From assembly GCA_017613995.1 (NCBI GenBank), contig JAGACT010000174.1, forward strand, positions 1-5,687: a stretch of DNA of 5,687 nt. The letters are read 5' to 3'. The DNA comes from Eubacteriaceae bacterium (GTDB lineage: Bacteria; Bacillota; Clostridia; Eubacteriales; Anaerofustaceae). Positions 1 through 4,863 of the stretch are shown here, piece after piece; position 1 is the stretch's first letter, and each line of letters opens with the position of its first letter. The notes below the pieces were generated by a model. It was not told where the DNA came from. It did no database searches and worked only from the letters and a program-made list of their open reading frames with translations. A program made the translations under genes and the position numbers.

Positions 1-506
1 AAAAGGGCCGCCTCGATTCCTTCGGCGAACCACTGCGGGGAATCCTTATCTATGTTGCTAACGTCTTCGGGTTTCTTCGAACGGTGGGGCTTTCCGTCGT
101 TTTCCCCGTAGCCTATGCTGATGACTATCGAGAGACGGTAACCCTCCCGGATACGCTTCACTTCCTCCGTTTTTCTGTACGTCAGCGCCACCCAGCAGGT
201 ACGAAGCCCCATTTTCTGGGCCTCCAGCACCAGAAATTCCCCCCAGTACCCCACGATTTCGTCATAATCCCCATCCTTCGGGCAGCTAATCACCATGTAA
301 TTTCGTACGTTTCTGAAGCTGCCGTAGTGGGAAAGAAAACAGTCGAAGGCCTTCGGCTCGTCGAGAACGAGCCGAATCTCCAGTCCGCTTTTCTCCTGAG
401 CTTCTGCGATCAGCTCCTTCATCGCCTCTGTGTGATCCGCCCTGATGGGTTCGGGAGTGTATCTTCTGACCGAATGTCTCTGTCTTATAGCTTCCAGTGT
501 ATCCAT
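1..506 (-). CDS. Nitroreductase family protein, TM1586-like (C-terminus cut by window edge)
   Basis: The minus strand reads open from ATG at 506 to base 1 without a stop, giving 168 residues. Visible landmarks are the N-terminal RHSVRRY FMN-phosphate-type motif (residues 10-16), the helix GYWGEFLVLEAQKMGL (86-101) followed by RTCWVA, and ISIGYGE (129-135) followed by GKPHRSKKPEDV. This order matches nitroreductase-fold flavoproteins of the putative TM1586 type, which bind FMN and use NAD(P)H; the substrate here is unknown. They are usually about 170-250 residues, so little of the C-terminus should be missing. Two in-frame ATGs exist, at 512 and 506. The AAGGA ribosome site is 9 nt from the second but only 3 nt from the first, so 506 is preferred. 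A weak extended -10 (TGC-TACACT, 537 to 529 on the minus strand) may drive it. It is divergent from the tryptophan operon. The family call is confident; the subfamily is from memory of the pattern. Confidence 0.85.
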   Translation of the reverse strand, partial: MDTLEAIRQRHSVRRYTPEPIRADHTEAMKELIAEAQEKSGLEIRLVLDEPKAFDCFLSHYGSFRNVRNYMVISCPKDGDYDEIVGYWGEFLVLEAQKMGLRTCWVALTYRKTEEVKRIREGYRLSIVISIGYGENDGKPHRSKKPEDVSNIDKDSPQWFAEGIEAAL

Positions 507-598
507 GTCCATTCTTCCTTTCACCACCAGTGTAGCACAGGCGGATTCTTAATAATATAAGGCAAAAGAAAACTTTTTATTTATTTTTTTAATAATTA

Positions 599-627
599 TT
601 GCAATACGCTTAATCATATGCTATCAT
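599..627 (+). promoter_or_regulatory. Sigma-A-type promoter of the T-box/trpXYZ operon
   Basis: TTGCAA (599-604) and TATCAT (622-627) are separated by exactly 17 nt, each close to the TTGACA/TATAAT consensus. Transcription should start near A634, just before stem I of the T-box leader. The surrounding DNA is very AT-rich, with an A/T tract at 570-600 resembling an UP element. No operator-like inverted repeat is seen. The start site is a prediction. Confidence 0.7.
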
Positions 628-639
628 AAGCGCAATACA

Positions 640-912
640 AAAACCGTTGAACAAGAGTGAGTAACCGGTGTGATGCATTCACAGAGAGCCGCGGAGGGTG
701 AAAAGCGGCAAGGACAGCCCCGGTGAATGGACTTGTGAGGGCAAGCAGAAACCCACAGGGGAGTATGCGAGACGGAGACGGCATCTCCGTTAACAAAAAC
801 CCGCATATGCTGGTATGCGAAAAGAGGCCGATCTTTCGGCAAGCGGGGTGGCACCGCAGATAAGCAAACTATCTGTCCCGGCAAATGTATATTTGCCCGG
901 GGCAGTTTTTTT
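640..912 (+). promoter_or_regulatory. T-box riboswitch, tryptophan (UGG) specifier
   Basis: This is a tRNA-sensing transcription-antitermination leader. Stem I closes with ACAAG (651-655) pairing CTTGT (732-736). The specifier loop has AGTGAGTA on the 5' side and GAA-TGG-A on the 3' side, placing a UGG codon at 728-730. ACCGG (664-668) pairs CCGGT (720-724). The AGAGAG bulge (683-688) and a distal GCCGC/GCGGC hairpin with the conserved GGGTGAAA loop (696-703) follow. Further hairpins lie at 773-789 and 802-819. The T-box core at 843-857 (GCGGGGTGGCACCGC) exposes UGGC, whose last base would pair with the G73 discriminator typical of bacterial tRNA-Trp, agreeing with the specifier. A terminator ends the element. 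Uncharged tRNA-Trp should stabilise the antiterminator and allow expression of trpXYZ. Confidence 0.95.
873..912 (+). terminator. T-box-controlled intrinsic terminator
   Basis: A long hairpin runs from CTGTCCCGGCAAAT (873-886) to ATTTGCCCGGGGCAG (891-905), with loop GTAT, one bulged C at 898 and one G-U pair, followed by seven T (906-912). It lies just 3' of the T-box core (843-857), and the two folds are expected to be mutually exclusive. It is the default off state when tRNA-Trp is charged. Confidence 0.93.
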
Positions 913-929
913 AAGGGGAGGAAACAAAA

Positions 930-962
930 ATGTATCAAAGACCGGTACGATGGCGCTGTTGA
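930..962 (+). CDS. Putative 10-residue leader peptide MYQRPVRWRC
   Basis: Immediately after the T-box terminator, GGGGAGG (915-921) lies 8 nt before ATG 930, which opens a 10-codon frame ending at TGA 960-962. This is a better ribosome binding site than that of trpX itself (AAAGGA, 1028-1033). Codon 8 is TGG (951-953), flanked by the Arg codons AGA and CGA. The arrangement recalls the anti-TRAP operon of Bacillus subtilis, where a T-box is followed by a short Trp-containing leader peptide that controls translation. GTTGAC (958-963), at the end of this frame, can pair with GTCAAC (1021-1026) next to the trpX ribosome site, so a ribosome stalled at the Trp codon could change access to trpX. The ORF and its ribosome site are seen; the regulatory role is inferred. 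It may instead be a chance short frame. Confidence 0.45.
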   Translation: MYQRPVRWRC

Positions 963-1042
963 CAAACTGCACAAAAACCGTCAAAAGAATGTTCACAATA
1001 CCAGAGTTTATCAACAACCTGTCAACGAAAGGATAAGAAAAA

Positions 1043-2083
1043 ATGAAAAATATCATCAGAAAAACCATAACAGTCGCCCTTTGCATCATGCTCGTTGTGA
1101 GCTTTGCCGCCTGCGGAGGCGGCAGCGGCTCCGGCTCCGGCGACAAGAAAGTCTACAAGATCGGCATCTGCAACTACGTGCCCAACGCCTCCCTCGACCA
1201 GATAGAGGATAACATAGTGAAGGCCCTGGACGAGATCGCCGCACAAAAGGGAGTGGTCTTCGAGTATGACCGCCAGAACTGCAACGCGGACGCCAACGTC
1301 CTCAACCAGATCATCGCCAACTTCATCGCCAACGAAGTGGACCTGATGATCGGCATCGCCACCCCCGTGGCCCTGGCCATGCAGGCTGCCACCGAAGACG
1401 TGGACATCCCCGTGGTGTTCTCGGCGGTATCCGATCCCGTGGGATGCGGCCTCACCGACGACATGAACGGTTCCGGCACGAACATCACCGGCACCAGCGA
1501 TTATCTCGACACCAATTCCGTGTTCGACCTGATCTTCGCCATGTATCCCGATATCGACAAGGTGGGCTTCCTCTACGATCTCGGACAGGATGCTTCCACC
1601 CAGGCCATAGCGGACGCCAGGGCGTACCTGGAAGCCAGGGGAGTGGAGAGCGTCGAGAGGACCGGGACCAACGTCGACGAAGTCATGCTGGCGGCGGAAG
1701 CCCTGGCCCGTGACGGAGTCAAAGTGGTATTCACGCCCCAGGACAACACCATCATGAGCGCCGAGCTCTCCATCTACGAGACCCTGGCCGACGCGGGCAT
1801 CGCCCACTTCACGGGAGCCGATTCCTTCGCCCTCAACGGAGCCTTCCTGGGCTACGGAGTGGATTACGCCAACCTGGGCAAAATGGCCGGAGAGATGGCA
1901 GCGGACATCCTGCTCAACGAAAAGGATCCCGGCACCGTACCGGTAATGACCTTCGACAACGGCACCGCCACCGTCAACACCGAGATCTGCGAAAAGCTGG
2001 GCTTCAACTATGACGATATCGCAGGGCTCTTCGGACCCCTCTGCCAGGAAGTCAAGCCCATCCAGACCGCTGAGAGCTTCTGA
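1043..2083 (+). CDS. trpX: Tryptophan ABC transporter, substrate-binding lipoprotein
   Basis: A 346-residue protein of the ABC_sub_bind (PF04392, DUF534-like) family. Residues 1-23 form a lipoprotein signal peptide (basic MKNIIRK, hydrophobic core), with a lipobox SFAAC giving lipidated Cys24, then a Gly/Ser linker (25-33). The mature domain starts KVYKIGICNYVPN; family landmarks are IGIATPVALAMQAATE (103-118), IPVVFSAVSDPV (122-133) and GTNITGTSDY (145-154). It should sit on the outer membrane face, capture L-tryptophan and deliver it to TrpY. Substrate assignment comes from the UGG T-box upstream, not from binding residues. The ribosome site AAAGGA (1028-1033) is 9 nt from the start. It contains no Trp. 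It is the first gene of a three-gene operon, 26-27 nt before trpY. Other PF04392 proteins bind other ligands, but the riboswitch makes tryptophan the best reading. Confidence 0.92.
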   Translation: MKNIIRKTITVALCIMLVVSFAACGGGSGSGSGDKKVYKIGICNYVPNASLDQIEDNIVKALDEIAAQKGVVFEYDRQNCNADANVLNQIIANFIANEVDLMIGIATPVALAMQAATEDVDIPVVFSAVSDPVGCGLTDDMNGSGTNITGTSDYLDTNSVFDLIFAMYPDIDKVGFLYDLGQDASTQAIADARAYLEARGVESVERTGTNVDEVMLAAEALARDGVKVVFTPQDNTIMSAELSIYETLADAGIAHFTGADSFALNGAFLGYGVDYANLGKMAGEMAADILLNEKDPGTVPVMTFDNGTATVNTEICEKLGFNYDDIAGLFGPLCQEVKPIQTAESF

Positions 2084-2110
2084 GAACAATCGAACTGACC
2101 GGAGAAACAA

Positions 2111-3046
2111 ATGTCACCAATCCTCAGTCTGATTCAGACTGCCCTGGAGCTGGGGCTGATCAGCTCCCTTACGGTACTGGCTCTTTTTCTGAGCTACTCA
2201 ATGCTGAATATCTGCGACCTTTCCACCGACGGCTGCTTCACACTGGGCGCCTGCGTTGGAAGCGTCGTGGCACTGTCGGGACATCCACTGCTGGCTGTCC
2301 CGGCTGCCATGCTTGCGGGAATGCTGTCGGGACTGACCACCGCGGTGCTCCAGACCCGCATGGGCATAGACAGCCTTCTTTCGGGAATCATCGTCAATAC
2401 TGGACTGTACTCCGTGAACATAGCCATCATGGGGGGCAGCTCCATACTGAACCTTAACAAGGCGGCCACCGTATTCACACTGTCCAAGGAGATGCTCTCG
2501 GACACCCCCCTGAAGGGGGCGCACCGCCTTTTGGTCATTATCCTGGCAGTGAGCTTCGTGGTCATCTTCCTGTCGCTTTTCCTGAAGACCCGTTTCGGAC
2601 TGGCCCTGAGGGCCACCGGCAACAATCCGGACATGGTGCGCTCCTCCAGCATCAACACGGTGATGATCATCACCGTGGGACTGTGCATCTCCAATTCCTT
2701 CACGGCTCTGTCGGGAGCCCTGCTGGCGGCCATGCAGAAATCCGCCAACATCGACATCGGCAGCGGAATGCTGACCGTGGCCCTGGCCTCCCTTCTTATC
2801 GGCCGCGCCTTCATGGGCAGGGGAAAGATCCCCCTGAGGGCCATCGGTGCAGTAATGGGCGCCTTCGTGTTCCGCCTGGTATACACCATAGCCCTGAGGT
2901 TCAACATGCCCACCTTCATGCTGAAGCTGGTCTCATCGGTGATAGTCATCTTCGCCATCTTCATCCCCTACATGAAGAGCCGCGTTCCGATCCACAGGCG
3001 CAAGGCCCAGCACGCATCGGGAAAGGGGGAGGAAGGCCATGCTTAG
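2111..3046 (+). CDS. trpY: Tryptophan ABC transporter, permease
   Basis: A 311-residue integral membrane protein of the branched-chain/ribose-type permease family (BPD_transp_2, PF02653). Roughly eight or nine hydrophobic segments are visible, near residues 14-34, 41-61, 62-83, 88-108, 138-158, 183-206, 219-235, 243-263 and 270-290. The cytoplasmic coupling motif LALRATGNNPDMVRS (164-178) should contact the ATPase TrpZ. The tail after residue 290 is basic and hydrophilic. GGAG lies 6 nt before the ATG. The 3' end overlaps trpZ by 8 nt, implying translational coupling and equal dosage. It has no Trp in 311 residues, unusual for a membrane protein. It forms the membrane channel for the ligand carried by TrpX; the substrate is inferred from the operon's Trp T-box. 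Confidence 0.92.
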   Translation: MSPILSLIQTALELGLISSLTVLALFLSYSMLNICDLSTDGCFTLGACVGSVVALSGHPLLAVPAAMLAGMLSGLTTAVLQTRMGIDSLLSGIIVNTGLYSVNIAIMGGSSILNLNKAATVFTLSKEMLSDTPLKGAHRLLVIILAVSFVVIFLSLFLKTRFGLALRATGNNPDMVRSSSINTVMIITVGLCISNSFTALSGALLAAMQKSANIDIGSGMLTVALASLLIGRAFMGRGKIPLRAIGAVMGAFVFRLVYTIALRFNMPTFMLKLVSSVIVIFAIFIPYMKSRVPIHRRKAQHASGKGEEGHA

Positions 3047-3827
3047 ACTCGAGAACGTGACCAAGACCTTCAACATAGGGTCCGCCAGCGCCAAGAAGGC
3101 CCTGGACGACATCAGCCTTCACGTCAGAAAAGGCGATTTCGTGACCATCATCGGCTCCAACGGGGCCGGAAAATCCACCCTGTTCGGCGCCATATGCGGG
3201 GACTTTTTCACCGACTGCGGCAGCATCTTCCTGGACGGGGAGGACATCACCATGCTGGAGGAGTACAGAAGGGCCCACAACATAGGCAGGCTCTTCCAGG
3301 ATCCCATGAGGGGCACCGCCCCGGGCATGACCATCGAGGAGAACCTGGCCCTGGCCGCGGGCAGGGGAGGATGGCTCTCCACCGTCACCAAAGCCGAGAA
3401 GGCCGCCTTCAGGGAGAAGCTCTCCCTTCTGGGCATGGGATTGGAGGACATGATGGAACAGCAGGTGGGGCTCCTGTCCGGAGGACAGCGCCAGGCCCTG
3501 ACCCTTTTGATGGCCACCTTCAACCCGCCAAAGATCCTGCTTTTGGACGAGCATACCGCCGCGCTGGATCCCGCCACCGCGGACACGGTTATAAAGATCA
3601 CCAACGACATGGTGACGGAAAACAGCCTTACATGCCTCATGGTCACCCACAACATGCAGAGCGCCCTCGAAATGGGCAACCGCACCATCATGATGGACCG
3701 GGGCAAGATCATCTTCGACACCTGCGGGGAGGAGAGAAGCCACCTTACGGTCAGCGACCTGACGGAGCGCTTCAGCGACATCGCCGGCAGGGCTCTTGCC
3801 ACGGACAGGATGCTTCTGGGGCTGTAA
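3039..3827 (+). CDS. trpZ: Tryptophan ABC transporter, ATP-binding protein
   Basis: A 262-residue ABC ATPase with every canonical motif in order: Walker A GSNGAGKST (39-47), Q-loop Q87 in LFQDP, signature LSGGQRQ (146-152), Walker B ILLLDE (166-171), D-loop ALD (175-177) and H-loop H204 in MVTHN. It is predicted to be an active ATPase that powers the TrpXY importer from the cytoplasmic side. The length is normal. The start ATG lies inside the last codons of trpY (ATGCTTAG), with GGGGGAGG 6 nt upstream, so the start is well supported. It carries the only Trp residue (W112) in the whole importer. It is the last gene of the operon and is followed by a hairpin at 3862-3892. Confidence 0.94.
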   Translation: MLRLENVTKTFNIGSASAKKALDDISLHVRKGDFVTIIGSNGAGKSTLFGAICGDFFTDCGSIFLDGEDITMLEEYRRAHNIGRLFQDPMRGTAPGMTIEENLALAAGRGGWLSTVTKAEKAAFREKLSLLGMGLEDMMEQQVGLLSGGQRQALTLLMATFNPPKILLLDEHTAALDPATADTVIKITNDMVTENSLTCLMVTHNMQSALEMGNRTIMMDRGKIIFDTCGEERSHLTVSDLTERFSDIAGRALATDRMLLGL

Positions 3828-3861
3828 AAAAAGCCGTTTTAAGATTAAACTAGGATTATTA

Positions 3862-3903
3862 ACGGGCCTTTCCATTGACAGGAAAGGCCCGTATTATATA
3901 TAA
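3862..3903 (+). terminator. Hairpin after trpZ, probable operon terminator
   Basis: ACGGGCCTTTCC (3862-3873) pairs perfectly with GGAAAGGCCCGT (3881-3892), a 12-bp stem with a 7-nt loop ATTGACA. It is followed by ATTATATATAA rather than a run of T, so termination may be incomplete or factor-assisted. The loop contains the -35 box of the smpB promoter. Confidence 0.65.
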
Positions 3904-3904
3904 T
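3875..3904 (+). promoter_or_regulatory. Consensus promoter for smpB-ssrA
   Basis: TTGACA (3875-3880) and TATAAT (3899-3904) are both perfect consensus hexamers, 18 nt apart. The start should be near 3911, leaving an 18-nt leader with GAGG (3915-3918) close to the RNA 5' end. The -35 lies in the loop, and the spacer in the 3' arm, of the trpZ terminator hairpin. A strong constitutive promoter fits the abundance of tmRNA. Confidence 0.85.
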
Positions 3905-3928
3905 ACGGATTTGTGAGGTACAACCGTC

Positions 3929-4393
3929 ATGGGTAAGAAAAAGGACGACGGCAGGATAATTGCCAAGAACAAGATCGCATACCATGAATACTTCATAGAG
4001 GATATCTATGAGGCCGGTATCTCATTGTCCGGAACCGAGGTAAAGAGCCTCAGAGAGGGCAGGGTCAATCTTAAGGACAGCTACGCCTTCGTGAAAAACG
4101 GGGAGGTGTTCGTGGAGAACATGCACATCAGCCCCTACGAGAAGGGGAACATCTTCAACAAGGATCCCCTCAGGCAGAGAAAGCTCCTTTTGCACAAAAA
4201 GGAGATCGCCAGGCTCTACGACAAGACCCGCAAGGAGGGCTACACCCTCGTGCCGGTGGACCTGCACTTCTCGGGAGCCTACGTCAAGATGAGCCTCGGG
4301 GTCGGAAAGGGCAAAAAGCTTTACGACAAGCGTGAAGCCAGCGCCAAAAAGGACGCGCAGAGAAACATCGAGCGCGTCATGAAGAATCGCTAA
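3929..4393 (+). CDS. smpB: SsrA-binding protein SmpB
   Basis: A 154-residue protein of normal length for SmpB, the small OB-fold partner of tmRNA in trans-translation. Hallmarks are KNKIAYHEYFIEDIYEAG (13-30), GISLSGTEVKSLREGRVNLK (30-49) with DSYA, and ENMHISPYEKGN (63-74). The basic C-terminal tail GKGKKLYDKREASAKKDAQR mimics an mRNA/codon helix in the ribosomal decoding centre. It binds the tRNA-like domain of tmRNA and brings it to stalled ribosomes. GAGG is 10 nt before ATG 3929, slightly long spacing, but the N-terminus MGKKKDDGR..IAKNK is typical. Its TAA stop (4391-4393) directly abuts the first base of ssrA, and no separate ssrA promoter is visible, so the two are probably co-transcribed. 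Confidence 0.98.
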   Translation: MGKKKDDGRIIAKNKIAYHEYFIEDIYEAGISLSGTEVKSLREGRVNLKDSYAFVKNGEVFVENMHISPYEKGNIFNKDPLRQRKLLLHKKEIARLYDKTRKEGYTLVPVDLHFSGAYVKMSLGVGKGKKLYDKREASAKKDAQRNIERVMKNR

Positions 4394-4736
4394 GGGGCCG
4401 CAATGGTTTCGACAGGGATACTGAATCAGGATAAGCGGGTAGATGCCCCGGACATCTATAAAAACGGGAACTTAAACATAAACGCAAACGATAACTTTGC
4501 ATTTGCTGCTTAAGCAGCATGTACTCCCGGGTTCTCCCGTCAGGCCCGAAGAGTGCATCAGATCATGACGGGTAACTGTGCTGTAAAACCTGTAGCAGTG
4601 CTGTGACAACAGGCATGCGTCTTCCGGGCTTCGCGCCCTGTGCCCGGCTGATGCGAGAGAGAACAGTGTGATGCACCCGGAGAAAGTCCTGTGGACGTGT
4701 TTTTGGACGGGAGTTCGATTCTCCCCGGCTCCACCA
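4394..4736 (+). ncRNA. ssrA: Transfer-messenger RNA (tmRNA)
   Basis: A 343-nt one-piece tmRNA. The acceptor stem pairs GGGGCCG (4394-4400) with CGGCTCC (4726-4732) and includes the G3-U70 wobble (4396/4730) that specifies alanine charging. A4733 is the discriminator and CCA (4734-4736) is encoded. The D-like region GGTTTCGACAGGG, and a T-arm with stem GGGAG/CTCCC (4709-4713/4721-4725) around loop TTCGATT, complete the tRNA-like domain. The tag frame is GCA AAC GAT AAC TTT GCA TTT GCT GCT TAA (4484-4513). Its stop lies in a GCTGC-TTAA-GCAGC hairpin, the usual position of helix P5. The remaining 4514-4700 holds the pseudoknot-rich region. It rescues ribosomes stalled on broken mRNAs and tags the nascent protein for proteolysis. 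Both mature ends are set by the acceptor pairing. Confidence 0.98.
4484..4513 (+). other. tmRNA tag-peptide frame, ANDNFAFAA-stop
   Basis: The resume codon is taken as GCA 4484-4486, preceded by ATAAAC as in many tmRNAs, and the stop is TAA 4511-4513. Together with the alanine carried by the tRNA domain, the tag would read (A)ANDNFAFAA. The ANDN start is common. The end, AFAA, differs from the usual ALAA recognised by ClpXP-type proteases. Confidence 0.9.
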
Positions 4737-4763
4737 GTAATTTCACACCGTCAGTGGTTTCGC

Positions 4764-4792
4764 TGGAAACGGATCCCCTCATGGTGTATAAT
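4764..4792 (+). promoter_or_regulatory. Promoter for the downstream protease gene
   Basis: TGGAAA (4764-4769, 4/6 to consensus) and a perfect TATAAT (4787-4792) are 17 nt apart. The predicted start near 4799 falls inside the 5' arm of the hairpin at 4795-4815. It follows tmRNA by only 28 nt and precedes ATG 4864 by a leader of about 65 nt. Confidence 0.6.
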
Positions 4793-4794
4793 CT

Positions 4795-4823
4795 AAGGCA
4801 GTCAGTGACTGTCTTTGTTTTTT
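4795..4823 (+). terminator. Intrinsic terminator of smpB-ssrA
   Basis: AAGGCAGT (4795-4802) pairs with ACTGTCTT (4808-4815), 8 bp including one G-U, around the 5-nt loop CAGTG. A T-rich tract (TTTGTTTTTT, 4814-4823) follows. It is the only hairpin followed by a T-tract after tmRNA, about 60 nt from the CCA end, so the precursor tail would be trimmed. Confidence 0.7.
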
Positions 4824-4863
4824 GTCCGATAACGGCTGGCTCACAAAACATCCGGAGAGATAT

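Noticed and set aside
84..560. Forward open frame of 158 codons
   Set aside because: It is antisense to the nitroreductase gene, whose reverse-strand translation carries recognisable family motifs; this frame has none.
959..964. Perfect TTGACA upstream of trpX as an internal promoter
   Set aside because: No acceptable -10 box lies 16-19 nt downstream; the bases are better explained by possible pairing with 1021-1026.
950..1036. 28-codon frame (MALLTNC...) ending just before trpX
   Set aside because: It has no ribosome binding site and overlaps the better-supported 10-codon frame; reinitiation is conceivable but unsupported.
1022..2110. Long reverse frame of 362 codons opposite trpX
   Set aside because: It mirrors trpX through GC-ending codon bias, its product is Gly/Val/His-rich with no recognisable domain, and trpX is clearly the real gene.
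4749..4772. Hairpin after tmRNA as the ssrA terminator
   Set aside because: The pairing is imperfect and no T-tract follows; the hairpin at 4795-4823 is a better terminator.
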